A stretch of DNA of 64,000 bases from Streptomyces griseomycini (lineage in GTDB: Bacteria; Actinomycetota; Actinomycetes; Streptomycetales; Streptomycetaceae): positions 62,001 to 126,000 of the forward strand of contig NZ_JACHJI010000007.1 in assembly GCF_014203535.1 (NCBI RefSeq). The letters are read 5' to 3'. Below the pieces are notes generated by a model that was not told the DNA's origin, made no database searches, and was given only the letters and a program-made list of their open reading frames with translations. Position numbers and translations under genes: made by a program. Shown piece after piece: positions 27,766 to 35,828 of the stretch (position 1 is its first letter; every line of letters starts with the position of its first letter).

Positions 27766-28431
27766 TCACTTCTGCGCTGCGGTATCTGCCACGAGTCGGC
27801 TTGTGAACCCGGCATCACGCAGGCGCTCATATGCTGTGATTACGTCATCAGGAACGCGCTGCTCGATCATGAATCCCTGTTGTGGGTAGATCATGAGCCG
27901 CTGCTGCGCGCCGACCAGCATGTCGATGACCAGGCGCGCGTTTCCGATCGAGTCGACGTAGTCAGCCAGGGTCATGGGTGTGGACGCGCTGACCCACTTG
28001 ACTTCGGGCCACAGTTTGCGGGCGGTCGCGTAGGCCCGTCGTTCCTCGTAGGGCTTGCTGACCAGCAGGACGGACGACACGGCGGCCCGGTGCTCCTCGA
28101 GCAGTGCGCGCGAGAAGCGGATGTTCTCTCCTGTGTTCCGGGCCCGCGGCTCAACGAGGATGGCATCAGCCGGCACTCCCAGTTCCATCGCCCGCTCGCG
28201 GTAGTGCTCAGCCTCGCCACGCGGCATGCGGTCGCGTGTGGTGCGGCTGGTCGCCCCGGTGAAGACGATCAACGGCATCATGCCCCGGTGGTAGAGATCA
28301 GCGGTTGTGTCCGCGACTCCGAGGTCATGGCTGCCGAGTCCGATCGCGACAGAGCATGGGCGCAGCTCGTGCCCCATCTGCTGGAAGTCCCAGAGCCGTT
28401 GAGCGTCGGCCCATGCCTGTGCTGAGATCAC
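27766..28431 (-). CDS. YdcF/DUF218-family protein
   Basis: A 221-residue cytoplasmic protein of the YdcF (DUF218) family. Characteristic segments are AIGLGSHDLGVADTTADLY (strand and Asp-rich loop, about residue 30), VFTGATSRTT, EARH-type region ARNTGENIRFSRALLEE (about 113) and VLLVSKPYEERRAYATARKLWP (about 138). YdcF proteins bind SAM or nucleotides in E. coli; the reaction is unknown. The GTG at 28431 overlaps the stop of the GntR gene (GTGA), so it is translated with the regulator. It is common in AICEs near the regulator gene. Confidence 0.85.
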   Translation of the reverse strand: MISAQAWADAQRLWDFQQMGHELRPCSVAIGLGSHDLGVADTTADLYHRGMMPLIVFTGATSRTTRDRMPRGEAEHYRERAMELGVPADAILVEPRARNTGENIRFSRALLEEHRAAVSSVLLVSKPYEERRAYATARKLWPEVKWVSASTPMTLADYVDSIGNARLVIDMLVGAQQRLMIYPQQGFMIEQRVPDDVITAYERLRDAGFTSRLVADTAAQK

Positions 28432-29222
28432 TTACTCTCGCCCTCCGCTTTCGCTGAGTCGGGGACCTTGAAGTCGTACGTCCAGGCGAAGCGCGTCGCC
28501 GCATGCACGCCGATCGCGAACTCCACCACGGTGCCGTCGGCCGTGTACGTCGTCCGGTGCAGCTCCACCACCCATTCACCCGGCGCGAGCTGGAGGAGCT
28601 GGACTTCGTCCGCCGTGGGGATGCGTGCGAACAGCGTCTCCTGCATGTGGTCGATCTCGTACCCGGCGTCGTACAGGACGCGGAAGCCACCGCCCCGGCC
28701 GGCGGGCCCCGGCGTCGGGTCGACAATGCGCGTCCCTTCCACGTGTTCGGGGCGGTAGTAGCTCGTCAGCGTGTGCGTCGGCTGCGAGCCCTCCTTGACC
28801 ACGCGCGCACGTGCGTAGACCTCCGCACCCTCCGGCAGACCGTGCGCCTGGGCGACAACGGCCGGCGCCGGGACACGGCTGACGGTCTGGGTCTGCTCGT
28901 TCCGCTTGTACGTGCGTCCGGACGCCACGCGGTCCGCGATGAACGCCACCTCATCGCCGTCCCGCCACTTGGCCTTGTCGTACCGCGCGATGCCGAGCCG
29001 CTTGAGCGGGGTCCGCTCACGGACGACCGTGCCGTGTCCGCGCGACGACGTGACCAGTCCTTCGGCCTCCAATGCCTTGTAGGCCGCGTGGACCGTGGAC
29101 TTCGAGCCTTCGCCCGCTTCCACTAGGTCCCTGATCTGCGGCAACTGGGCACCGGGCGCGTACTCGCCGTTCCTGATCTGTTCGGCCAGTCGGTCCGCAA
29201 GCTCCCGCCACTTGGGCGCCAT
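28428..29222 (-). CDS. GntR/HutC-family transcriptional regulator (KorSA-like)
   Basis: A 264-residue regulator with an N-terminal winged helix (about residues 1-70: LADRLAEQIRNGEYAPGAQL and GSKSTVHAAYKALEAEGLV) and a C-terminal UTRA ligand domain (about 95-250). In pSAM2, the GntR protein KorSA represses transfer and its own gene, so this gene is probably the element's master repressor. Three palindromic sites (29254-29329) lie just upstream of its ATG at 29222. It is coupled to the YdcF gene. Confidence 0.9.
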   Translation of the reverse strand: MAPKWRELADRLAEQIRNGEYAPGAQLPQIRDLVEAGEGSKSTVHAAYKALEAEGLVTSSRGHGTVVRERTPLKRLGIARYDKAKWRDGDEVAFIADRVASGRTYKRNEQTQTVSRVPAPAVVAQAHGLPEGAEVYARARVVKEGSQPTHTLTSYYRPEHVEGTRIVDPTPGPAGRGGGFRVLYDAGYEIDHMQETLFARIPTADEVQLLQLAPGEWVVELHRTTYTADGTVVEFAIGVHAATRFAWTYDFKVPDSAKAEGESK

Positions 29223-29253
29223 GCAGCACTCCTCTCGACATCGACCAGTGAAA

Positions 29254-29329
29254 CACAGTCCCAGGACTGTTGACAGTCCTGGGACTGTGCGTCATGGTCT
29301 TATCGAACGGCTCACAGTCCTAGGACAGC
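29254..29329. promoter_or_regulatory. Three palindromic operators of the GntR regulator
   Basis: ACAGTCC-CA-GGACTGT (29255-29270) and ACAGTCC-TG-GGACTGT (29273-29288) together form one larger palindrome with 17-bp arms; a third, imperfect copy, ACAGTCC-TA-GGACAG, lies at 29314-29328. They start about 30 bp upstream of the GntR gene and probably also control rightward transcription. Confidence 0.85.
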
Positions 29330-29492
29330 GAGCCAGGAGCGTCCCTGCTGGTCTGCTCCCATGCCGCCCGGAGGGCTCCGTGAAACGGGCTCGAAGGAAG
29401 CGCAAGCGCCTTGAGAACTCCACACAGGGAACTGCCGGTAACCCGTGGTCCGCCTGCCCGAAGGGGTCGGAAACAAGGCGGAGAAGACCGGC

Positions 29493-29540
29493 GTGCCCCG
29501 TACGGCCACCCGACCGGTTCGAGTCCGGTCCGGGGCACTG
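29493..29540 (+). ncRNA. tRNA-like minihelix (acceptor and T arm only)
   Basis: GTGCCCCG (29493-29500) pairs perfectly with CGGGGCAC (29531-29538). Inside, GACCGG/CCGGTC encloses the T-loop-like TTCGAGT (29512-29530). This copies the acceptor and T-psi-C arms of a tRNA, but only 11 nt stand where D and anticodon arms should be. It may be a tRNA remnant or a functional mimic. Confidence 0.4.
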
Positions 29541-29561
29541 CGGCCGCTGCTCAGTGGCCGC

Positions 29562-29583
29562 GCCGCGTGTGACACGCGGCTTT
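29562..29583 (+). terminator. Short hairpin followed by T residues
   Basis: GCCGCGTG (29562-29569) pairs with CACGCGGC (29573-29580), loop TGA, followed by TTT. Confidence 0.6.
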
Positions 29584-29600
29584 CTCCAAACAACGGCAAG

Positions 29601-29628
29601 CACCCCCGGTGCTGGAACACCGGGGGTG
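29601..29628 (+). terminator. Hairpin in the leader of the small-gene operon
   Basis: CACCCCCGGTG (29601-29611) pairs with CACCGGGGGTG (29618-29628) with a 6-nt loop, 39 bp before the first small AICE gene. It could end upstream transcription or act as an attenuator. Confidence 0.6.
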
Positions 29629-29667
29629 CGGCTCGGGCCGTTCACCCTGTGAGAGGAACACGACCCA

Positions 29668-29937
29668 ATGGAGCACATCGTCACTGTTCAGGACGCTGTT
29701 ACCGCGTTCGCCGACTTCATGGAGCCGACGGACGTCGAGCTGGACGCGATCGAGCGGGAGATGCCCGTCATCCTGGCGGACGTCGACCTGCTGGACGCGC
29801 ACATCGTCACCCTCGACCGCACGCCGACCGAGCTGGACAACCGGCGCATCCGCCGGGCCCGCCGCCGGGCGCTGGCCGCGCGCGTCGTGCTGGTCAACCT
29901 CGCGGCCGGCGCGAGCCTGCCGGGTGGTGCGGCGTGA
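29668..29937 (+). CDS. Small AICE protein (DUF6284-like)
   Basis: An 89-residue acidic to basic helical protein of the type found at this place in many Streptomyces integrative elements; function unknown. It has an acidic first half (VELDAIEREMPVILADVDLL) and an Arg-rich helix (RRIRRARRRALAARVVLV, about residues 58-76). A GAGAGGAA ribosome binding site lies about 12 nt before the ATG. The stop overlaps the next start (GTGA). The family name is from memory. Confidence 0.75.
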   Translation: MEHIVTVQDAVTAFADFMEPTDVELDAIEREMPVILADVDLLDAHIVTLDRTPTELDNRRIRRARRRALAARVVLVNLAAGASLPGGAA

Positions 29938-30215
29938 AGACGCTGACCGCACAGATGTCGAGCGACGGCAGGACATGGCGCCTGTACGTCGTGCTGTTCG
30001 GCGAGAGCGGGTGGCCCACCGTCCGGTGGGAGCGCCCGGGTCCGGTGCCGACCGTGGCGGAGCGTCGGCGCGCGCTGGCCGAGCTCGGTTACGAGGTGGC
30101 GTCGGGCGCGGGGTGGTCCTGGTCGGAGGACAGCCGGGACCCGGACGACGACAGCACCCCGGTGCTGCTGATCGCGGCCGTCGAGGTGCGGGAGCGGGAA
30201 GGGGGCGCCGCGTGA
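29934..30215 (+). CDS. Small AICE protein (DUF6303-like)
   Basis: A 93-residue soluble protein of unknown function, typical of this gene string in AICEs. It reads as a mixed alpha/beta domain (RTWRLYVVLFGESGWPTVRWE) with an acidic C-terminal segment (SEDSRDPDDDSTPVLLIAAVEV). The GTG at 29934 overlaps the previous stop and its stop overlaps the next GTG, so three genes are translationally coupled. Confidence 0.72.
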   Translation: MKTLTAQMSSDGRTWRLYVVLFGESGWPTVRWERPGPVPTVAERRRALAELGYEVASGAGWSWSEDSRDPDDDSTPVLLIAAVEVREREGGAA

Positions 30216-31075
30216 GGGCGAAGACCGTTCTGCCGGCCGTCGCGATGACGGCCGTGTCCATGGTGCTCACCTTGGCCGTGGTGGTGATGTGGCTGGGCAC
30301 GGCGGTGCCGTGGCCGGTCGCCGTGGTCGTCGGTCTGGGCATCGACGGGGGATGGTTGGCCACCCTCGCCTATGAGCGCCGCCTTGCTGCGCAGGGTGAC
30401 CACAATGCGGCCGTGACCGCCGTCGGCTGGTCCTTCGGCATCCTTGCGGCCGGTGTCCTGGTCGCGCACGCCCTGACCGTCGACCACTCCGCTGGCGCGT
30501 GGCTGGCCGTGGCGTGGCTGCCGGTTGCCGCGAAGGCGTTGTGGCTGGTGCACGGTCTGTGGGAGCGCACCGCGCTGACCCCGGTCGCGCTGGATGCGAT
30601 CCGCGGGATTCAGCAGGAGGCGCGCGACGAGGCTGCCGTGGCCCGCGCTCGCCTACGGGCGGAGGCAGCCACCGAGGAGACCCGGCTGACGGCCGTGACG
30701 GAGGCCGGCGCCCGCATCGCCCGCGTCCAGGCACGGACCGCCCAGACCCTTTCCGCCGCGTGGTCGACGTTGGAGACGGCCCGCGCCGGTGAGGAGACCG
30801 GCAGGGCACTGACCAGCGTGACGGCCCGCGTCACACCCGGTGTCACACCCCGCTGGGAGCTCCCCGTGTGGGGGCCGACGGAACCGGTCGGCTCCCGCTC
30901 GCTGGACGCCGCGCCGGCACTCACCGATGATGCGCTGGACGTCATCGTGGACGAGATCCGCACCAGCGAGACACCCGCCCTGTCCTACCGCGAGATGGCC
31001 ACGCGGTTCCGCGCGGCCGGGCACTCCGCCTCCGAGGTCCGGCTGCGGGCCGCGTGGAAGCGCGTGGCCGCGTGA
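30212..31075 (+). CDS. SpdB-like membrane protein
   Basis: A 287-residue protein with four membrane segments in its N-terminal part (about residues 5-26, 31-48, 66-84, 92-110), then a long charged coiled-coil stretch (about 120-195) and a C-terminal helical domain (ALTDDALDVIVDEIR... YREMATRFRAAGHS) that resembles a DNA-binding winged helix. Such Spd-type proteins help spread transferred elements along the recipient mycelium. GTG at 30212 overlaps the previous stop. Identification is from layout and position, upstream of the translocase gene. Confidence 0.7.
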   Translation: MRAKTVLPAVAMTAVSMVLTLAVVVMWLGTAVPWPVAVVVGLGIDGGWLATLAYERRLAAQGDHNAAVTAVGWSFGILAAGVLVAHALTVDHSAGAWLAVAWLPVAAKALWLVHGLWERTALTPVALDAIRGIQQEARDEAAVARARLRAEAATEETRLTAVTEAGARIARVQARTAQTLSAAWSTLETARAGEETGRALTSVTARVTPGVTPRWELPVWGPTEPVGSRSLDAAPALTDDALDVIVDEIRTSETPALSYREMATRFRAAGHSASEVRLRAAWKRVAA

Positions 31076-31158
31076 CGGGGGCGCTGCCGGTGTTCCAGTG
31101 GCGCCCCGCCCGGATGACTGCGTCCACCCCGACACCACGGGCTCTGGGCCTCTGATCG

Positions 31159-31323
31159 CTACAGGCTGTCCAGGAAGTTCAAGACAGTCTCCAGGACGCG
31201 GTTCCTGCGGCGGTGCGCCTTGCTGCAGAACCGCCGTCGTCTGCGCCATCGGCTACGCGGCTGTTCCACCGGTGTGCCGCACCACAGACAAGGTCGCACC
31301 CGGGCCGCTGGTCCCCCACCCAT
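31159..31323 (-). CDS. Small Cys/Arg-rich protein, possible zinc finger
   Basis: A 54-residue peptide on the strand opposite to the operon. It carries CLWCGTPVEQ, a run of Arg residues and RFCSKAHRRRNRV, i.e. C-x2-C-x(n)-C-x3-H, a likely zinc-binding pattern. Similar short peptides occur in other Streptomyces elements. The ribosome binding site is weak, so expression is uncertain. Confidence 0.5.
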   Translation of the reverse strand: MGGGPAARVRPCLWCGTPVEQPRSRWRRRRRFCSKAHRRRNRVLETVLNFLDSL

Positions 31324-31376
31324 GCCGCACACCGTAGCGGCGCACCCCTCGAAACCGACCCGAGGAGCACCCGACC

Positions 31377-31694
31377 ATGAGCAACGCCGACATCCGCCGC
31401 TTGGACCGCGAGATCCGGCACACCGCCAAGAAGCTGGATGCCGTGCGCCGGGGCGAGTTGTGGCCGCTGAACAGCCGCGAGCGCCGGGCAATGGCCCGCG
31501 CTGTGGCCGGGGGCACCTACCGCACCCTGCGGGGTCGCAGCACCGGCCGCGCCGAGCAGCAGCTCGAGACCGCCAGCAACGCCGCGGAGATGCGGCTGAG
31601 CGCGGAGCTGACCGCCCTGCACGGCGAGCGCCAGCGGCTCATCACCAAGGCCGCCCACGAAAAGGCCGCCAAGAAGTCCTCCGGCTGGTGGTGA
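31377..31694 (+). CDS. Small helical AICE protein
   Basis: A 105-residue, highly charged, all-helical protein (IRRLDREIRHTAKKLDAV, EQQLETASNAAEMRLSAEL) ending in KKSSGWW. No known domain is recognised. GAGGAG lies 9 nt before the ATG. It sits between the SpdB-like gene and the translocase gene and probably belongs to the transfer operon. Confidence 0.75.
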   Translation: MSNADIRRLDREIRHTAKKLDAVRRGELWPLNSRERRAMARAVAGGTYRTLRGRSTGRAEQQLETASNAAEMRLSAELTALHGERQRLITKAAHEKAAKKSSGWW

Positions 31695-31804
31695 CCAGCC
31701 CCGACCCCCTGCACGCCGGGGTGGCCGCCTTCCTGCACGGACCCGGCCGCCCCGGCTCTTCCTCACTCCCGCCCCCACAGGGGGCAGTCAGGAGATCTCC
31801 CAGC

Positions 31805-33937
31805 ATGGCGGAGAACGTCGTCCCCCTGCACAAGACCACCAACCCCCCGGCCACCAACCCCCCGGCCACCGACACGGCGGCCGTGACCCGGCTGACCGTC
31901 GTCGCCGACGCCCCGCCGGCGCGGCCAGTGCCGCTGTGGGTGCGCTCCGGCCGCGCCGTACGGACGGCCGTGACGCACGAGCGCACCACGACCGCCGTCC
32001 GGGCGGTGGCCCGGCACGGCCTGTACACGTTCAACGGCGGGCGGATCGTGGCCCGCCGCGCCTGGGACGGCCGCACCGGCGCCCGCTACGAGCGCATGCT
32101 GCGCGCGGCGGAGGCCGCCGGTAACTACGAGGTGGCCCAGGAGTGGGAGGAGCGGCTACAGCGCTTCCGCGACGCCCGGCACCGCCGCCGCATGGACCTG
32201 CTGCACTCCCCGGTCGACGCCGCCAAGGGCATCGCGGTCGGCACCGGCATGAGCATCGGGGTGCTGGTCGCCCTCGGCATCGTCATGGCGATCAACACGG
32301 GCCACGCCGGGGACGTCATCACCCCCTTAAGCGCAACGATCGACTTCATCGCGCTGCTGATCCGGATCGTTCAGGTGGTGTGGGGGCCGGCCGTCACCAT
32401 CGGCCCGTTCCTGGCACTGCTCGCGCTGTGGGCCGTCGGCCGCCAGCAGCAGGCCACCCCGAACTGGGCGCTGCCCGCCAACGTCCGCAACGGGGAGGGG
32501 GAGCCGATCACCCCATCCATCGTGGTCAAGGCCCTGCGCGACCTCGGAGTGCCCGCACTGGCCCGGGCCATCAAGGAGATGGGGGATGCCGGCGCGTCCA
32601 TGCTCGGGCCGATCCGCATCGCCGGATGCGGCGTGGAGGTCGACGTCACCCTCCCCTCCGGCGTCTCCACCATCGAGGTACAGAACCGCCGGCGCAAGCT
32701 CGCCGAGAACCTGACCCGGCACGAGCACGAAGTGTTCATCACCCTCCCGACTGCGGCCCGCACGGTACGGCTGTGGATCGCCGACTCGGGTGCGTTGGAT
32801 GAGCCGATCGGCCCGTCGCCGCTGGTCACCGACGAGACGCTGACCGCGGACTACGCCAAGGGCCGCGCCCCGTGGGGCCAGGACCTGCGCGGCGACGCCG
32901 CGGCCCTGTCCCTCTACCAGCGCCACCTGCTCATCACCGGTCTGTCCAACCAGGGCAAGACCGCTGCCCTGCGCGCGCTCGCCCTGTGGCTCGCCCTGGA
33001 CCGCACGGTGGAGTTCCGGGTGGCGGACCTGAAGGGTGCCGGGGACTGGGCCATGTTCGACGGCCTCGCCACGGTCCTGATCCAAGGGCCGACGGACGAG
33101 CACGTGGTGCAGGCGACGGAGATGGTCGAGGGTGGCGTGGCAGAGATGGAACGCCGCCTCCAGGCGCCGCCCGGCACCGCGTTCCCGCCGCTGATCGTGC
33201 TGGTGGACGAGGCGCAGGTGGCGTTCATGTGCCCGCTGGCCGACGAGGACAAGCGACCGTACGGGGGCAGCAAGGCCACCAGCCGGTACTTCATGGCCGC
33301 CCGGAAGATCCACAACCAGGGGCGGGCGGTGAACGTGCTGCTGTGGCAGGGCACCCAGGACCCCACCGACCAGAACCTGCCCAAGCTCGTCCGGGAGGGT
33401 GCCCACACCCGCGCATCCCTCGCGCTGGGCACCGAGTCGCAGGCCCGCATGGCACTGGGAGACAAGGCCGTCGACGGCGGCGCCGCCCCCAACCTGCTGC
33501 GCCCCGGCCTGGACAAGGGCACGGTAGTGGTCGCCTCGGACGGCATCGAGATCCCGGCCGGACAGTCGTCCATCACGGTGCGGACGCACTACATCGACAC
33601 CGAGACCGCCACCGAGGTGGCCGAGCGGGCCAAGCGGCTGCGGGACGGGGTGACCACGCTGCGGGTCATCGAGCACGGGGAGGAGCGCGACCCGCTGGCG
33701 GACATCGCGGCCGTGTTCGGCGACGCGCCGCGGCTGGTCACCCAGGACGTGCTCAAGCGGCTCACCGCGCTGAACGAGGACGCCTACGGCCGGTGGACGT
33801 TCACCGACCTGCGGCGCGTGCTGGACGGCACCGGCGCCGAGCCCTACAAGTCCGACGGCCGCATGGTCGTCGCCCACGACCGCGTCACCCGCGCCCTCAC
33901 CAACCGCGACGCGGACGGTTCCGCTTCCGCCGACTAA
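31805..33937 (+). CDS. FtsK/SpoIIIE-type conjugal DNA translocase (TraB/TraSA-like)
   Basis: A 710-residue motor that moves double-stranded DNA between cells during Streptomyces mycelial conjugation. It has two membrane segments (about residues 145-165 and 180-215), Walker A GLSNQGKT (about 380), Walker B LIVLVDEAQ (about 462) and a QGTQDPT sensor region; the C-terminal 90 residues form a winged-helix-like end (RLTALNEDAYGRWTFTDLRRVL) of the sort that reads the clt repeats. The ATG at 31805 follows GGAG. A CAGGGAG repeat cluster starts right after the stop. Confidence 0.92.
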   Translation: MAENVVPLHKTTNPPATNPPATDTAAVTRLTVVADAPPARPVPLWVRSGRAVRTAVTHERTTTAVRAVARHGLYTFNGGRIVARRAWDGRTGARYERMLRAAEAAGNYEVAQEWEERLQRFRDARHRRRMDLLHSPVDAAKGIAVGTGMSIGVLVALGIVMAINTGHAGDVITPLSATIDFIALLIRIVQVVWGPAVTIGPFLALLALWAVGRQQQATPNWALPANVRNGEGEPITPSIVVKALRDLGVPALARAIKEMGDAGASMLGPIRIAGCGVEVDVTLPSGVSTIEVQNRRRKLAENLTRHEHEVFITLPTAARTVRLWIADSGALDEPIGPSPLVTDETLTADYAKGRAPWGQDLRGDAAALSLYQRHLLITGLSNQGKTAALRALALWLALDRTVEFRVADLKGAGDWAMFDGLATVLIQGPTDEHVVQATEMVEGGVAEMERRLQAPPGTAFPPLIVLVDEAQVAFMCPLADEDKRPYGGSKATSRYFMAARKIHNQGRAVNVLLWQGTQDPTDQNLPKLVREGAHTRASLALGTESQARMALGDKAVDGGAAPNLLRPGLDKGTVVVASDGIEIPAGQSSITVRTHYIDTETATEVAERAKRLRDGVTTLRVIEHGEERDPLADIAAVFGDAPRLVTQDVLKRLTALNEDAYGRWTFTDLRRVLDGTGAEPYKSDGRMVVAHDRVTRALTNRDADGSASAD

Positions 33938-33940
33938 CGG

Positions 33941-34052
33941 CAGGGAGCCGACCCGCGACGGATCAGGGAGACAGGGAGAACTCCCTGAACCCCTCCCTGA
34001 CCCGCCTCCCTGGCTCTGACCAGCATGAATGATCCATCAGGGAGTCAGGGAG
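33941..34052. repeat. CAGGGAG repeat cluster, candidate clt (TraB recognition) site
   Basis: Eight copies of CAGGGAG in 112 bp: direct at 33941, 33964, 33972, 34038 and 34046, inverted (CTCCCTG) at 33981, 33993 and 34006. The cluster lies directly downstream of the translocase gene, where clt sites with short repeats are found in pIJ101/pSVH1-type plasmids. Confidence 0.75.
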
Positions 34053-34144
34053 GACCCCAGGTCACCACCCCCGAAACCCACACCACGAGGCACCCCCAAG
34101 GCGGTGCCTCCGCATCCCTGACCCGACCCCGGAAGGGATTCCGT

Positions 34145-34609
34145 ATGCAGCCCGAACCCGTCCGCCGCGCGTCCGCCGAGCGGGCCGTGGAAGTCCACCG
34201 CCCCACCCCCATCCCGCCCTCGGTTGTCGTCCAGCCGGCACCGCTCGTACCGGTGCAGCCGGGCGCCGTTCTGGCGGTGGCGAGCGTCGTCCTGCCCGAC
34301 GGCCAGATCGTCACCGGCTACGCCATCGACCACGCCCAGCCCGCCCCGGCCGCCCACCGGCCGGCCGTCTCCCGCACCGCGGTGAACCTCGCCCTCGGAG
34401 GCGTCGGATTCCTCGCGGTGTGCGGCGGTCTGCTGCTGCTCACCTCGTTCATCACCGCCCTGACCGCGTTCATCACCCAGCTCATCATCCTGGCGGCCGT
34501 CATCTTCGGCGGCTGGATCGCCGTCCAGGTCCTCGGTCTGGGCAGCCGGGGCGGAGCCACGGTGAACATCCGCAAGGCCACGTTCAAGCGCAACCACTTC
34601 CACGGCTGA
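34145..34609 (+). CDS. Small membrane protein of AICEs (DUF6251-like)
   Basis: A 154-residue protein. Residues 1-80 are Pro/Val-rich and cytoplasmic; two close membrane segments follow (about 82-105, LALGGVGFLAVCGGLLLLTS, and 108-135, IIFGGWIAV region) and the tail is basic (NIRKATFKRNHFHG). GGAAGGG lies 7 nt before the chosen ATG at 34145; an upstream in-frame ATG (34025) would run through the repeat cluster and is less likely. The function is unknown, presumably in transfer. Confidence 0.75.
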   Translation: MQPEPVRRASAERAVEVHRPTPIPPSVVVQPAPLVPVQPGAVLAVASVVLPDGQIVTGYAIDHAQPAPAAHRPAVSRTAVNLALGGVGFLAVCGGLLLLTSFITALTAFITQLIILAAVIFGGWIAVQVLGLGSRGGATVNIRKATFKRNHFHG

Positions 34610-34611
34610 CG

Positions 34612-34812
34612 TCAGCCCTGCCGCTTCTCACCAGTGGCAAGAGCCCGACGGAACACCAGCCCGCCGATCGTGGGAACGAAGGCGAAGATCGCCGCATCCT
34701 GTGCCGCCTCGGGCCAGGGGAGCCCTGCCTGCCAGTGCCGCAGGCAGAGAAACAGCACGAATCCCACCGCATAGGCCGCCAACACGCGTCCAGCTAAGCG
34801 CCAACCCGTCAT
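34612..34812 (-). CDS. Small two-segment membrane protein
   Basis: A 66-residue peptide on the reverse strand with two hydrophobic stretches (LAAYAVGFVLFLCL, about residues 11-24, and AIFAFVPTIGGLVF, about 40-54) and basic ends. Codon pattern is coding-like, but no clear ribosome binding site is visible. No function can be given. Confidence 0.5.
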   Translation of the reverse strand: MTGWRLAGRVLAAYAVGFVLFLCLRHWQAGLPWPEAAQDAAIFAFVPTIGGLVFRRALATGEKRQG

Positions 34813-34860
34813 GTCTTGACGCGTACCCGCTCGCCTGCCCTCCCTGCCAGATCACATCAA

Positions 34861-34896
34861 GGGCGGCCCCCGTCTCGCCAAAGTCCGGGGCCGCCC
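34861..34896. terminator. Hairpin before the replication genes
   Basis: GGGCGGCCCC (34861-34870) pairs with GGGGCCGCCC (34887-34896), loop 16 nt. It separates transfer and replication modules. Confidence 0.7.
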
Positions 34897-34938
34897 TTGT
34901 CCACCTGCCATCCAACTGACCTGTGGAGGTCTCCCAGC

Positions 34939-35826
34939 ATGACCCAACCCACCACCATCCGGCGAGTGCCCGGCCCACAGCTGCGGCTGCCCGAACCCCT
35001 GCGTACTGCGCTGACGCTGGCCGCGACCGGTGTGCCGGTGCTGCCCCTGCGCCGGGGCAAGGTGCCGTTCGGCAACTGCCGCACCTGCGCGGGCAACGCG
35101 TGCGGCGGCCGACCGAACATGAAGTGTGCGGGCCCGTGCCAGTGCCCCGGTGTCTGCCACGCGTGGGCCGCCGCCAGCACCGACCCGGCCGTCCTGTCCT
35201 CCCCAGCCTGGATGGCCACATGGCGACGGGCCGTCGCCGTCGCTTACCACCCCGGCGGCACCGGCCTGACCGTGGTGGACCTGGACGACGCGGAAGCCAT
35301 CGCGTGGGCCCGTACCGCTCTGCCTGCCACGCGGACCGTGCCGACGACGCGCGGTGAGCACTGGATCTACCGGGGTGCCATGACCTCACGCAACGCGGTC
35401 CGCCCCGGCGTCGACATCAAGTCGACCATGGCATACGCCCGCTACCTCGGACCTGGCACCGGCACCATGACCGACCTGCCGGACGCCGTCCGCGCCCTGG
35501 CGGTGAAGGAGCCGTCCGCGGACCGGCCGACGCCGCACGCCCTCACCGTGCCCGCAGGATCCGGCAGCGGGGAGTGCCCGCACCGCACGCCCGCCTACCT
35601 GGAGCGTGGCATCGCCATGGCCGAGCAGCGCATCACCGAGGCGTCCAGCGCGGTCCACGCGACCGTGTACCGGACGTTCCTCGCGGTGCTGTCCAGGCAC
35701 GGCCGGTGCGGCTGTCTCACCGACACCCACATCACACGGCTGTTCACCGCCGCGCAGGCCAAGGGCGAGACCCTGCGGCACTGCACCGACGCGTGGGCCA
35801 ACGCCCGCATCCGGCTGGGGATGTGA
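34939..35826 (+). CDS. Bifunctional DNA primase/polymerase (Prim-Pol) of the AICE
   Basis: A 295-residue replication protein. The N-terminal Prim-Pol domain (about residues 20-200) shows VPVLPLRRGKVP, a Cys-rich insert (CRTCAGNACGG and CAGPCQCPGVCHAW, about 48-76) that may bind zinc, and the catalytic acidic motif TVVDLDDAEA (about 112), plus GEHWIYRG. The ATG at 34939 follows GTGGAGG. It is followed 2 nt later by the ATPase gene, together replacing the single Rep of pSAM2-type elements. It would prime or extend DNA during replication of the excised circle. Confidence 0.87.
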   Translation: MTQPTTIRRVPGPQLRLPEPLRTALTLAATGVPVLPLRRGKVPFGNCRTCAGNACGGRPNMKCAGPCQCPGVCHAWAAASTDPAVLSSPAWMATWRRAVAVAYHPGGTGLTVVDLDDAEAIAWARTALPATRTVPTTRGEHWIYRGAMTSRNAVRPGVDIKSTMAYARYLGPGTGTMTDLPDAVRALAVKEPSADRPTPHALTVPAGSGSGECPHRTPAYLERGIAMAEQRITEASSAVHATVYRTFLAVLSRHGRCGCLTDTHITRLFTAAQAKGETLRHCTDAWANARIRLGM

Positions 35827-35828
35827 CC

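Noticed and set aside
29455..29540. Possible complete tRNA gene
   Set aside because: The T arm and acceptor stem pair well only over the inner 46 nt; no D arm or anticodon arm can be drawn in the 82-nt version, and the outer acceptor bases mismatch.
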